A stretch of 33,259 nucleotides of DNA from DASVDE01 sp035558955 (GTDB lineage Bacteria; Actinomycetota; Thermoleophilia; Solirubrobacterales; 70-9), in the NCBI GenBank assembly GCA_035558955.1, contig DATMBX010000017.1:1-33259 (forward strand), read 5' to 3'. The notes under the pieces are model-generated. The model was not told the DNA's origin. It ran no database searches and worked only from the letters and a program-made list of their open reading frames with translations. A program made the position numbers and the translations under genes. Positions 1-7,732 of the stretch are shown here, in pieces (the stretch's first letter is position 1; each line of letters opens with the position of its first letter).

Positions 1-282
1 CGGGTCCAGTACTCGACCTGGGATGACCTGGGCGGCAACTACGTCGTCATCGACGGCAAGGGCACCGGCTACGACACCGCCTACATGCACTTCCTCCAGC
101 CCTCCCTCCTGAGAACAGGCGACCAGGTCCGGACAGGCCAGCCGATCGGGCTTGTGGGCAGCACCGGCTCCTCAACCGCCTGCCACCTCCACTTCGAAAT
201 CTGGACCGCCCCCGGCTGGTACGAAGGCGGCAGCCCCCTCGACCCACTTCCTTTCCTGACGAAGTGGGATCGCTACAGCTGA
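1..282 (+). CDS. M23-family (LytM-like) metallopeptidase, C-terminal part
   Basis: The reading frame is open from base 1 and ends with TGA at 280-282, so only the last 93 residues are in the window. The peptide holds the C-terminal half of a lysostaphin-like fold: a glycine-rich G-N-Y-V-V-I-D strand, an A-Y-M-H segment whose His matches a conserved M23 position, the GQPIGLVGSTG turn and the HLHFEIW motif, whose first His is the usual zinc ligand or catalytic residue. Such enzymes cut peptidoglycan cross-bridges outside the cell, or act as inactive activators of other hydrolases. The N-terminal zinc ligands and any signal peptide are off the window, so activity cannot be judged. The following gene is on the other strand. 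Confidence 0.85.
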   Translation, partial: RVQYSTWDDLGGNYVVIDGKGTGYDTAYMHFLQPSLLRTGDQVRTGQPIGLVGSTGSSTACHLHFEIWTAPGWYEGGSPLDPLPFLTKWDRYS

Positions 283-327
283 GCGATTCCTCGCACGTGG
301 GAACTGACCCACCCAACGCGCAATCAT

Positions 328-741
328 CTAGTCGACGCGAAACGGATTCTCGACCCGCACGCCGGCGTAGTCCTGGCCATCGCTGAGATCTTCCGAGAGG
401 ACGAGGTCGCAACCGATGGATCGAGCGGCTTCGAGAATTGCGGCGTCCCAGTAGGAAATCTGGAAACGCCGGCGGGTCGATACGGCAGCGAGCATCACAT
501 CGGTTGTGATCTCAGCCACCGGGAAGCGTATGAAGGACTCGACCAGCTTTGCGGCCTGTTCGTGATTGAGGGGGTCAGAGCGACTCTCACGAGTGGCCTG
601 GACATAAAACTCCTGCAGAACCTGGACCGAGAGAGCCAAGTCTCTGGCTGCGAGGATCTCGCTTGCGCGTTCGATCTTGTCCTGCTCCCGCGGGTCTTTC
701 GAGACCGCGTAGAGAAGGACGTTGGTGTCAACGAACCGCAC
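328..741 (-). CDS. PIN-domain toxin (VapC-type ribonuclease)
   Basis: This is a 137-aa single-domain PIN protein, the usual VapC length. The acidic residues expected to bind Mg2+/Mn2+ are visible: D5 in FVDTN, E44 in QEFY, D99 in YWDAA and D118 in LSEDL. VapC toxins are site-specific RNases that cut tRNA or rRNA when not held by their antitoxin. The ATG overlaps the end of the upstream antitoxin gene by 14 bp, the typical layout of a vapBC operon. The toxin role is inferred from the family and context; the RNA target cannot be read from sequence. Confidence 0.88.
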   Translation of the reverse strand: MRFVDTNVLLYAVSKDPREQDKIERASEILAARDLALSVQVLQEFYVQATRESRSDPLNHEQAAKLVESFIRFPVAEITTDVMLAAVSTRRRFQISYWDAAILEAARSIGCDLVLSEDLSDGQDYAGVRVENPFRVD

Positions 742-967
742 GACCGTGGAGCTCGTCGCGGTCGAGGCGATTCCCCGCGCTGAAGCGGTCGATTTCGCTC
801 ATTACCTGTCGCTGCTGGGCCTCAAGTCGAGCAAACTCGGCCTCCCGCTCGGTGAGGGAGCGCAAATAGTCGCCGACCAGAGCGCTCACCGAACTGCCCC
901 GTTCCGCGGCTCGAATCCGAGCCTCGCGGTAGATCTCATCGGGAATGGCGACCGTGATGTTCTTCAT
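728..967 (-). CDS. Ribbon-helix-helix antitoxin (VapB-type)
   Basis: This 79-aa protein starts with a clear ribbon-helix-helix segment: the beta strand MKNITVAIPDE followed by two helices (about residues 10-40, ending SALVGDYLRSL). The charged C-terminal tail (about 41-79) would wrap round the toxin. RHH antitoxins dimerise, bind operator DNA and repress their own operon, with the toxin as corepressor. The gene lies directly upstream of the PIN toxin and overlaps it by 14 bp. A short AGG lies just upstream of the ATG. A 7-7-7 inverted repeat at 982-1002 is a plausible operator. Confidence 0.85.
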   Translation of the reverse strand: MKNITVAIPDEIYREARIRAAERGSSVSALVGDYLRSLTEREAEFARLEAQQRQVMSEIDRFSAGNRLDRDELHGRAVR

Positions 968-981
968 GGACCTAAAGTAGC

Positions 982-1002
982 ACAGTTACACAGAAACTGT
1001 GG
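982..1002. promoter_or_regulatory. Inverted repeat, candidate VapB operator
   Basis: CACAGTT and AACTGTG are perfect 7-bp arms separated by 7 bp, located 15-35 bp upstream of the antitoxin ATG. The position suits autoregulation by the RHH antitoxin. Binding by VapB is inferred from location only. Confidence 0.5.
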
Positions 1003-1050
1003 TTCACAATCCTTGATCAAACTGGTTGACCACGTAGAAAATTTCTAATT

Positions 1051-1069
1051 GAGAATGAATCTCATTCTC
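1051..1069. promoter_or_regulatory. Fur/Zur-type operator box
   Basis: GAGAATGA-ATC-TCATTCTC is a perfect 8-3-8 palindrome resembling the classical Fur/Zur box, which also has AAT/ATT-rich arms. It lies 16 bp upstream of the GTG of the Fur-family gene. TTGACC at 1027-1032 could serve as a -35, which would put the -10 inside the box. Repression of the regulator-transporter operon by its own product in the metal-bound state is the natural reading. Confidence 0.72.
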
Positions 1070-1084
1070 TGATACGGTTCGGCG

Positions 1085-1504
1085 GTGAACTGGGCTGGGC
1101 AGGCATCGAAGCGGCTGGACGAGGCCGGATATCGCAGCGGCGCGGCGCGGCGGCAGGTTGTTGAGCTGCTGGCGAGCGAGGAGTGCGCACTTACGGCTTT
1201 GGAGATGGACCTGCGGCTACCGGCGGGACGGGCGAGCATCTACCGAACGCTGGAGCAGCTGGAGGCCCTCCACCTGGTGCAGAAAATCGACATCGGCGGC
1301 GAGGCGGCCGGCTACGAGCGGCTCGACCCCGGAGAGCACCACCATCACCTGGTCTGCGAGGAGTGCGGCACTTTGGAGCCGTTTGCCGACCGGAGACTCG
1401 AGAGGGCGATCGCCGCCGTCAGTCGCGCCTCGGACTTCCAGGTCGAAACGCACGACGTTGTCCTCAAGGGGACCTGCCCCGCGTGTGCGAGGCACGATGC
1501 CTGA
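1085..1504 (+). CDS. zur: Fur-family metalloregulator, probably Zur
   Basis: This 139-aa protein has the two-domain Fur layout. A winged helix occupies about residues 8-80, with recognition helix RASIYRTLEQL at 49-59. The C-terminal metal and dimerisation domain carries HHHH at 85-88 and two Cys-x2-Cys pairs, CEEC at 91-94 and CPAC at 131-134, the usual structural Zn(Cys)4 site. Fur proteins repress metal-uptake genes when loaded with metal. The assignment to zinc rests on the ZIP transporter gene directly downstream, whose ATG overlaps this gene's stop by 8 bp. The start is GTG at 1085, 15 bp after the palindromic box, implying autoregulation. Fur (iron) is a less likely alternative. Confidence 0.83.
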   Translation: MNWAGQASKRLDEAGYRSGAARRQVVELLASEECALTALEMDLRLPAGRASIYRTLEQLEALHLVQKIDIGGEAAGYERLDPGEHHHHLVCEECGTLEPFADRRLERAIAAVSRASDFQVETHDVVLKGTCPACARHDA

Positions 1505-2234
1505 AGTCGCCATTCCCCTCGCCGGCGTCGCGGTTCTCGCAATCTTCGGCGGGGGCCTGCTTGCGCTGCGACTCGCGCACACGCTGCCGACGGTGATCGC
1601 GCTCAGCGGCGGCATCGTCGTCGCCGTGGCGCTGCTCGAGGTGTTGCCGGAGGCAATCGAGCTCATCGGTGAGCCCCATGACGCGGTGCCGCTGGTGGCG
1701 ATCGGCTTCCTCGCCTTCTTCCTGCTCGAGCGAGTCCTAGTCCTGCATCACCGCGACGACCCCGAGCAGGCGCGCTCGCATGGGCGGGTCGGCATGCTGG
1801 GGGCGCTCGGCCTATCCCTGCACACCTTCACCGATGGCGTCGGGATCGGGCTCGCTTTCAGTGTCAGCGCAGAAGCGGGACTCCTCGTCTTCCTCGCCGT
1901 TGTCAGCCACGGCTTTGCCGACGGGCTGAACACGGTCGGTTTCGTGCTCAGCCAGTCGGGCGACCGTCGCCAGGCGCTGCGCTGGCTGCGGATCGACGCG
2001 ATCGCGCCGCTGCTGGGGGCGACGGTCGGCTCGCTGATCTCCGTCTCCGACCAGACCCTCGGCTACTTCCTCGCCGTATACGCCGGCTTCTTCCTCTACA
2101 TGGGCGCAACCGACCTGTTGCCCGAGGCGCACGCCCACGAGCACGACGGCCATGGCTCATGGAATCGGGTCGTCCTCACCTTCGCCGGCTTCGCGGCGAT
2201 CTACGGCATCACGCTGCTTGGGCACCCCCACTAG
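1497..2234 (+). CDS. ZIP-family divalent metal (zinc) transporter
   Basis: This 245-aa integral membrane protein has about seven or eight hydrophobic segments. The ZIP transport-site signatures are visible: HTFTDG at 109-114 in the fourth helix and HGFADG at 138-143 in the fifth. A His/Asp-rich stretch, AHAHEHDGHG at 211-220, probably gathers metal outside the last helices. ZIP proteins bring Zn2+ or related ions into the cytoplasm. The ATG at 1497 overlaps the Fur-family stop by 8 bp, so the two are translationally coupled and presumably controlled by the box at 1051-1069. The frame is open further upstream, but that part only shadows the regulator gene. Confidence 0.85.
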   Translation: MPEVAIPLAGVAVLAIFGGGLLALRLAHTLPTVIALSGGIVVAVALLEVLPEAIELIGEPHDAVPLVAIGFLAFFLLERVLVLHHRDDPEQARSHGRVGMLGALGLSLHTFTDGVGIGLAFSVSAEAGLLVFLAVVSHGFADGLNTVGFVLSQSGDRRQALRWLRIDAIAPLLGATVGSLISVSDQTLGYFLAVYAGFFLYMGATDLLPEAHAHEHDGHGSWNRVVLTFAGFAAIYGITLLGHPH

Positions 2235-2242
2235 GGACCGGG

Positions 2243-3901
2243 TCACTCCCACTCGATGGTGGCTGGGGGCTTCGAAGAGATGTCCAGGGCGACGCGGTTT
2301 ACGTCGCGGATCTCGTTGATGATGCGGTTGGAGACACGCTCCAGCAGGTCGTAGGGGAGGCGGGCCCAGTCGGCGGTCATCGCGTCGTCGGAGGTGACGG
2401 CGCGGATCACGATCGGGTAGGCGTAGGTGCGGCCGTCCCCCTGGACGCCGACCGAGCGGACAACCGGCAGCACGCAGAAGGACTGCCAGAGCTGGCGGTA
2501 CAGCTCGGCTGCGCGGATTTCCTCCTGCAGGATCGCGTCGGCGGAGCGCAGGATGTCCAGCCGCTCCTTGTTTACCTCGCCGCCGACTATGCGGATCGCC
2601 AGGCCCGGGCCCGGGAAAGGCTGTCGCCAGACCATCCGGTCGGGCAGGCCAAGCTCGGCGCCGACCGCCCGCACCTCGTCCTTGAACAGCATCCGCAGCG
2701 GCTCGACCAGCTCGAACTCGAGGTCGTCAGGCAGGCCGCCGACGTTGTGGTGAGACTTGATCGTCGCCGCGCCCTCGCTGCCGCCCGACTCGATCACATC
2801 GGAGTAGAGCGTGCCTTGGACCAGGTAGCCGACGCCTTCGAGCTTCTCCGCTTCCTCCTCGAAGACGCGGATGAACTCCTCGCCGATGATCTTGCGCTTG
2901 CGCTCGGGCTCGTCGACGCCGGCCAGTTTGGCGAGGAAGCGCTCCTCGGCTTCGACGTGGACGAGCGGGATGCCGAACTGCTCGAAGGCCGCGACCACCT
3001 GCTCGGCCTCGTTCAACCGCATCAGGCCGTGATCGACGAAGACGCAGGTCAGCCTCTCCCCCACCGCCTTGTGGACCAGCAGCGCGGCGACCGAGGAATC
3101 GACCCCCCCGGAGAGCCCGCAGATCACCCGGCCCTCGCCGACCTGGGCCTGGATCTTCGCCACCTGCTCGGCGATCACCGACTCCGGGGACCACTGCCGC
3201 TCGCAACCGGCGACGTCGCGCAGGAAGCGGGTGAGGATCTCCGTCCCGTAGGGAGTGTGGACGACCTCGGGGTGGAACTGGATGCCGTAGAGGCCGCGGT
3301 CGGGGAACTCGCAGGCGGCCACCGGCGAGCCGGGGCTGGAGGCGAGCGCCGTGAATCCCTCGGGCGGCTCGAAGACCGCGTCGCGGTGGCTCATCCAGCA
3401 GCTCTGCTCCTCGGGCAGGCCTCCGAGCAGCCGCCCACCGCCGTCGCGCAGGACCAGGTCGGTGCGGCCGAACTCGCCCGACTCCGCCCCTTCGACCCTG
3501 CCGCCGAGCGACTGGACCATCGCCTGCATCCCGTAGCAGATGCCCAGCATCGGGATCTCCAGGTCGAGCAGCTCGGTCGGGAACGGCGGCGCCCCCGGCT
3601 CGTACACCGACGCCGGCCCGCCGGACAGCACAAGCGCCTTCGGCTTCCGCTCCGCGATCCTCTCCACAGAGGTAGTCGAAGGAAGGAGTTCCGCAAACAC
3701 CCCGCACTCGCGAATTCGCCTCGCAATCAACTGGGAGTACTGCCCACCGAAATCGAGGACAAGAACTTCCTCCACCGCCTTTCCGGCGGGTGGCACTGTA
3801 GGGGGGATCCCCCCTGAGGAAGCTTTAGCTACCGGAAGGGAGGGTGGGTCCCCTGCAGTGACAGGACCCGCCGGCCGGAGCGCGCCGGAGCCATCAGTCA
3901 T
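2243..3901 (-). CDS. guaA: GMP synthase (glutamine-hydrolysing)
   Basis: The enzyme converts XMP, ATP and glutamine to GMP in the cytoplasm. In the 552-aa reading the class I glutamine amidotransferase domain carries nucleophile C122 (GICYGMQ) and the H210/E212 pair in FHPEV. The ATP pyrophosphatase loop SGGVDSS is at 264-270, and the dimerisation domain ends in IEWE. Two starts are possible. The ATG at 3901 overlaps the guaB3 stop (ATGACTGA) but adds a 42-residue Pro/Gly/Ala-rich tail. The GTG at 3775 follows GGAAAGG and gives 510 aa, close to the usual family length. I favour GTG 3775, because the extra region encodes a large hairpin rather than a domain. The gene lies directly after guaB3, giving IMP to XMP to GMP. 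Confidence 0.95.
   Translation of the reverse strand: MTDGSGALRPAGPVTAGDPPSLPVAKASSGGIPPTVPPAGKAVEEVLVLDFGGQYSQLIARRIRECGVFAELLPSTTSVERIAERKPKALVLSGGPASVYEPGAPPFPTELLDLEIPMLGICYGMQAMVQSLGGRVEGAESGEFGRTDLVLRDGGGRLLGGLPEEQSCWMSHRDAVFEPPEGFTALASSPGSPVAACEFPDRGLYGIQFHPEVVHTPYGTEILTRFLRDVAGCERQWSPESVIAEQVAKIQAQVGEGRVICGLSGGVDSSVAALLVHKAVGERLTCVFVDHGLMRLNEAEQVVAAFEQFGIPLVHVEAEERFLAKLAGVDEPERKRKIIGEEFIRVFEEEAEKLEGVGYLVQGTLYSDVIESGGSEGAATIKSHHNVGGLPDDLEFELVEPLRMLFKDEVRAVGAELGLPDRMVWRQPFPGPGLAIRIVGGEVNKERLDILRSADAILQEEIRAAELYRQLWQSFCVLPVVRSVGVQGDGRTYAYPIVIRAVTSDDAMTADWARLPYDLLERVSNRIINEIRDVNRVALDISSKPPATIEWE
3783..3874. repeat. Large imperfect inverted repeat between guaB3 and guaA
   Basis: The arms CCGGCGGGT..CACTG (3783-3798) and CAGTG..ACCCGCCGG (3856-3874) are complementary. 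Between them are a perfect 14-bp palindrome, GGGGGGATCCCCCC, at 3801-3814 and a GGGTCC/GGACCC pair. In the transcript this would fold into one long branched hairpin just upstream of the GTG 3775 start of guaA. It may be a structured leader, an attenuator or an inserted palindromic element. No known riboswitch class was recognised. Confidence 0.5.
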
Positions 3902-5099
3902 CCGATACAGCCACCCCAGCGGAGACCGCTGCGCGCCCGTTCGAGCCCATCCCGACCGACTGCTCGTTCTGCAGCTTCTTTCCCTCGCTCATCAGCGCCG
4001 GGGCGACCATCACCTCGGCCCGCTGGAAGGAGCGGATGTCCTCGTAGCCGCAGGTGGCCATCGAGGTTTTCAGCGCCCCCATCAGGTTGAAGGTGCCGTC
4101 GTTCTCCTGGGCGGGGCCGAGCAGGATCTCCTCCATCGTCCCGTCCTGGGTGGTCGAGACCCGGGTGCCGCGCGGCAGCGAGGGATGGAAGGTCGCCATC
4201 CCCCAGTGGAAGCCGCGGCCGGGGGCCTCCTTGGCGCGGGCCAGCGGCGAGCCGACCATCACCGCGTCCGCCCCGCAGGCGATCGCCTTGGAGACGTCGC
4301 CGCCGGTGCGCATGCCGCCGTCGGCGATCACGTTGACGTACTCGCCGGTTTCCAGCATGTGCTGGGAGCGGGCGGCGGCGACGTCGGCGATCGCCGTCGC
4401 CTGCGGGACGCCGATCCCCAACACGCCGCGGGTCGTGCAGGCGGCGCCGGGACCGACCCCGACCAGGACTCCGACCGCGCCGGTGCGCATCAGGTGCAGG
4501 CCGGTCGAGTAGGAGGCGCAGCCGCCGACCACGGTCGGCACCGGAACCTCGGCGATGAACTCCTTCAGGTTGAGCGGCTCAACCGTGGTCGAGACGTGCT
4601 CGGCGGAGATCACCGTGCCCTGGATGACGAGGATGTCGAGGCCCGCCTCGACCGCGATCTCATAGTTCTCACGCACCTTCTGCGGGGTGAGCGAGCCGCA
4701 GGCGACCGCGCCGCGCTCCTTGATCTCGGCGATGCGCTTGCCGATCAGCTCCGGCTTGACCGGCTCGGCGTAGATCTCCTGCATCAGCCGCGTCGCGACG
4801 TGCTTGGGCGCGGCGGCGATCTTCTCCAAGTGCTCTTCGGCGTTCTCGAAGCGAGTCCAGATCCCCTCGAGGTTGAGCACGCCTAGGCCGCCCAGCTCGT
4901 TGACGAGCACGGCGGTGTCGGGGCTGACCACCCCGTCCATCGCCGAGGCGACGAGGGGCAGCTCGAAGCGGTAGGGACCGAGGGTCCAGCTGATGTCTAT
5001 GTCGTCGGGATCGCGGGTGCGGCGCGACGGGACGATCGCGATGTCGTCGAATCCGTAGGCGCGCCGCCCCTTCTTGCCTCGACCGATATCGATCTCCAA
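3894..5099 (-). CDS. guaB3: GuaB3-family IMP dehydrogenase
   Basis: This 401-aa TIM-barrel protein belongs to the GuaB3 branch of the IMPDH/GMP reductase family, known from Actinobacteria and Cyanobacteria. The catalytic loop is GPGAACTTRGVLGIG, with thioimidate Cys 221, followed by the phosphate-binding IADGGMRTGGD. There is no CBS pair between the barrel halves, unlike classical GuaB. It should oxidise IMP to XMP with NAD+, feeding the overlapping guaA. The start is TTG at 5099, supported by GGAGGACC five to eight bases upstream. Members of this branch were long annotated as GMP-reductase-like, so the direction of the reaction is inferred from the neighbouring guaA. Confidence 0.9.
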   Translation of the reverse strand: MEIDIGRGKKGRRAYGFDDIAIVPSRRTRDPDDIDISWTLGPYRFELPLVASAMDGVVSPDTAVLVNELGGLGVLNLEGIWTRFENAEEHLEKIAAAPKHVATRLMQEIYAEPVKPELIGKRIAEIKERGAVACGSLTPQKVRENYEIAVEAGLDILVIQGTVISAEHVSTTVEPLNLKEFIAEVPVPTVVGGCASYSTGLHLMRTGAVGVLVGVGPGAACTTRGVLGIGVPQATAIADVAAARSQHMLETGEYVNVIADGGMRTGGDVSKAIACGADAVMVGSPLARAKEAPGRGFHWGMATFHPSLPRGTRVSTTQDGTMEEILLGPAQENDGTFNLMGALKTSMATCGYEDIRSFQRAEVMVAPALMSEGKKLQNEQSVGMGSNGRAAVSAGVAVSDD

Positions 5100-5135
5100 T
5101 TGGTCCTCCAGGCGGGGTGGCGTTGAAAGGCCAGA

Positions 5136-6092
5136 CTACACCTCGGCGGGGACCTCCAAGTCGTGCACCTCGACCTCGGGGAGCAGCCGCTCCACCTGGC
5201 CGCGGTCGACGACGCCGGCTCCGAAGTGCTGGGTCGACTCGGCGCCGCAAGCGACGCCGTAAGCCAGGCACTCTCCAGGCGCGCGGCCGTCGTAGCGCGC
5301 CGCGACGTAGCCGGCCAGAAAGGCGTCGCCGGAGCCGACCGTGGAGACGGGATCCAGCGGCTCGGTCCGCACCTCGAGGAAGCGTCGCTCGGAGCCCTCG
5401 CCGACCACCGCGACGCAGCCGTCCGGGCGGGTGATCGCCGCCTCGCCGGCGCCGAGTCGGACCAGCTCGGAGAGGCCCTGGACCAGGTCGCCGCGATCGG
5501 CGAACTCCTGCCCGACCAGCTCCTCGGCCTCCAGCTCGTTGGGGGTGACGACGGAGGCGCCGGCGCGCAGGCCGGAGAGCATCGCCTCCCCTTCGGCGTC
5601 GAGCACCACGGTCACTCCCCGCCCGCGCAGTTCGTCGACGAGGCGCGCGTAGAGCCCGGCGCCTGCGCCGGGCGGCAGCGTTCCCGCCAGCACGCAGATC
5701 TTCGCCCCGCTCGCCAAGTACTGGATGCGCTCGAAGAAGCGCTCGACCTCTTCCGGGCTGACCGCCGGGCCGCGCTCGTTGATCTCCGTCTGCTCGCCGG
5801 ACGTCGGGTCGATCACCGCCAGGTTGATTCGCGTCTCGCCGGCGATGCGGGTGAAATCGGTGAGAACGGACTCCTCGCGAAGCTGCTCCAGGACCCGCGT
5901 GCCGGTCGGGCCGCCGGCGAAGCCGGTGGCGATCACGGGCCGGCCCAACAGGCTCAGCGCGCGAGCGATGTTGACCCCCTTGCCGCCGGCGACGGTGCGG
6001 CTCTCGACCGCCCGGTGGCGATGGCCGAGGCGGAAATTCGGCACGGCTACGGTGCGGTCGAGCGCCGCGTTCAAAGTGACGGTGAGGATCAC
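5136..6092 (-). CDS. PfkB-family sugar-phosphate kinase, 1-phosphofructokinase type
   Basis: This is a 318-aa ribokinase-fold kinase. The N-terminal MILTVTLNAALDRT is the hallmark of the 1-phosphofructokinase/tagatose-6-phosphate kinase group. GGKGVN at 36-41 binds the sugar, and VGSGDAFLAGY near 252-262 contains catalytic Asp 256 and the anion hole. It probably phosphorylates fructose 1-phosphate or fructose 6-phosphate using ATP. No PTS permease gene is adjacent, so a PfkB-like glycolytic role is as possible as fructose use. The GTG start overlaps the stop of the carboxypeptidase gene by 4 bp (GTGA, 6089-6092), so the two are translationally coupled. Confidence 0.88.
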   Translation of the reverse strand: MILTVTLNAALDRTVAVPNFRLGHRHRAVESRTVAGGKGVNIARALSLLGRPVIATGFAGGPTGTRVLEQLREESVLTDFTRIAGETRINLAVIDPTSGEQTEINERGPAVSPEEVERFFERIQYLASGAKICVLAGTLPPGAGAGLYARLVDELRGRGVTVVLDAEGEAMLSGLRAGASVVTPNELEAEELVGQEFADRGDLVQGLSELVRLGAGEAAITRPDGCVAVVGEGSERRFLEVRTEPLDPVSTVGSGDAFLAGYVAARYDGRAPGECLAYGVACGAESTQHFGAGVVDRGQVERLLPEVEVHDLEVPAEV

Positions 6093-7363
6093 CGGACCAT
6101 GTCCTCCTCGCGGCGCCGTTGCCTCTCGGCCCGCCTCTGCTCGCGACTCTCCCGGATCGTTTCCTCTCCTTCGGTTCCACGGCGCCGGCGGCGCCGCAGG
6201 ATCGCTACCCCGACCAGTATCGCCGAAAACGCCCCCAGTCCGATGAAAATCGGGTGACCGGTTACGAAGCTGCGGGCTCTGTCGAAGGGGCTCGCCTCGG
6301 GGACGGCGCGACCGGCGCGCAGCGGCGCCGACGCCACCCGCAGCTCATCGACGTAGATCGTCGCCCGGCCGAGCACGGCGCCGCGGCGAATCGGGCCCTC
6401 CACCACTCCGGGCGCCCGCACCGCGACGCGCAGCCGCTGGCCACGGCGGAGGCCCACGACGAGCGTGCGGCCGGCGCGCAGCGGCAACTCGCCGCCGGTG
6501 AAGGCAATCGACGGGGAAGCGAGCTCCTCGCCCGCGCGGACCGGCACCCGCTTGCGGTACAGCGAGAAGCCGTAGTCGAGCAGGCGCACGCTCTCGAGAT
6601 CGCGGTCGGTCTCGGTCGGGGCGCCGATCACGGCGGAGATCAGCTCTGTCCCCTTGCGCCGGCCAGAGCCGACCAGGACGTAACCGGCGCCGAAGGTGTG
6701 ACCGGTCTTCACCCCGGTCACCCACGACTCCCGTGACAAGAGGTCGTTGCGGGTGCCGATCCGCCGCGGCGGGCGGAGGCTGCGCAACAGGGCACTGCGC
6801 GAGTCGGCGATTTTCGCGAAGGCGGGGATCCGCAGCAGGCGTCGGGCCAGGGTGGTCAGGTCGCGCGCGCTGGAATAGTTGCCGGCCGCGTCGAGGCCGA
6901 TCGGGTTGGCGTAGTGGGTGTCGGCGAGGCCGAGCGCCGCCGCGCGGCGGTTCATCTGGCGGACGAAGCGCGGCTCGGAGCCGGCCGCCGTCAGGGCGAG
7001 GTCGTAGGCGGCATCGTTGCCGCTCTGCAGGATCAACCCGTAGAGCAGATCGCGAACGCTGACTCGCTGCCCCGGTCGCAAGCCGAGCAGGGACTCGCCG
7101 TAGATCGCGTAGTAAGGGGCGGCGCGCACGATCCTGTCCAGCGGCAGCGCTTTCATCGCCACGTAGGCGGTCATCAGCTTTGTCGTGCTGGCGATCGAGA
7201 GGTGCCGCGCCGCCGCGTGGGAGGCGAGCACGTCGCCGCTGCGGGCGTCGATCAGGGCCCAGGCGCGGGCGTCGAGCCGGGGCTGCTTCGCCGTCGCCGT
7301 GGCGGAGCCGAAGGCGAGTAGCGCCAGCACCGCCGCCAAGGCGATGCCGAGCTTGCGCGTCAC
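6089..7363 (-). CDS. D-alanyl-D-alanine carboxypeptidase (penicillin-binding protein, S11 family)
   Basis: This 424-aa protein trims the terminal D-Ala of peptidoglycan stem peptides outside the membrane. A signal peptide (residues 1-25, LGIALAAVLALLAFGSATATA) leads into the serine peptidase domain, with STTK at 59-62 (catalytic Ser59, Lys62), SGN at 114-116 and KTG at 219-221. A beta-rich C-terminal domain follows (about 270-350). A membrane helix near 370-392 and an Arg-rich cytoplasmic tail form the DacA-type membrane anchor. The GTG start overlaps the LysM gene's stop (GTGA), and its own stop overlaps the kinase start. The coupling with a LysM protein suggests joint use in envelope work. 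Confidence 0.92.
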   Translation of the reverse strand: MTRKLGIALAAVLALLAFGSATATAKQPRLDARAWALIDARSGDVLASHAAARHLSIASTTKLMTAYVAMKALPLDRIVRAAPYYAIYGESLLGLRPGQRVSVRDLLYGLILQSGNDAAYDLALTAAGSEPRFVRQMNRRAAALGLADTHYANPIGLDAAGNYSSARDLTTLARRLLRIPAFAKIADSRSALLRSLRPPRRIGTRNDLLSRESWVTGVKTGHTFGAGYVLVGSGRRKGTELISAVIGAPTETDRDLESVRLLDYGFSLYRKRVPVRAGEELASPSIAFTGGELPLRAGRTLVVGLRRGQRLRVAVRAPGVVEGPIRRGAVLGRATIYVDELRVASAPLRAGRAVPEASPFDRARSFVTGHPIFIGLGAFSAILVGVAILRRRRRRGTEGEETIRESREQRRAERQRRREEDMVR

Positions 7364-7677
7364 CGAAGCTGGAGCTTCTCGCCGGAGATCAGAATCTGCG
7401 GGTCGACGCCGGGATTCAATTCCTGGATGCGCGCGACCGAAACGCCGGTCTTGTGGGCGATCGAAGTCAGCGTGTCCCCGTTTTGAACGACATATGCGGC
7501 GGCGATCTCTCCTCCTCCGGGGCGCTTCGCCGTCACCTCGCCCGCCGGCGTCTTGCTGCCGGAACCTCCGGAATCGCCGTCGAGGGAGATCGCGATCGTC
7601 GCGACCAGCACGAGGGCGGCCACGGCCAGCGCGATCGTGGCTAGGACCCGAGCGGGGGCTTTGGCGCGGTTCTCCAT
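7360..7677 (-). CDS. Membrane-anchored LysM-domain protein
   Basis: This 105-aa protein has one N-terminal membrane helix (about residues 11-31, VLATIALAVAALVLVATIAIS), a short flexible Gly/Ser linker and a single LysM repeat (about 60-104: YVVQNGDTLTSIAHKTGVS...NPGVDPQILISGEKLQLR). LysM binds glycan chains of peptidoglycan. It probably sits on the outer face of the membrane touching the wall. The ATG at 7677 is chosen because the hydrophobic helix begins there; the open frame continues to 7893, but that extension overlaps pyrF. The stop overlaps the carboxypeptidase start by 4 bp. No strong Shine-Dalgarno sequence is visible. Confidence 0.82.
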   Translation of the reverse strand: MENRAKAPARVLATIALAVAALVLVATIAISLDGDSGGSGSKTPAGEVTAKRPGGGEIAAAYVVQNGDTLTSIAHKTGVSVARIQELNPGVDPQILISGEKLQLR

Positions 7678-7732
7678 TGGACGTGGACCGGGATCGGATG
7701 AGCGCCGAAATGGTAGCGGCGCTCGGGAATGC

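Noticed and set aside
2159..3817. 552-codon open frame on + strand antisense to guaA
   Set aside because: The sequence is rich in D, A, V, L and R with no domain. It mirrors the third-base GC bias of guaA, which has complete motifs on the other strand.
4669..6180. 503-codon - strand frame across guaB3 and the kinase gene
   Set aside because: Arg/Gly-rich shadow of two real genes in the same direction but another frame.
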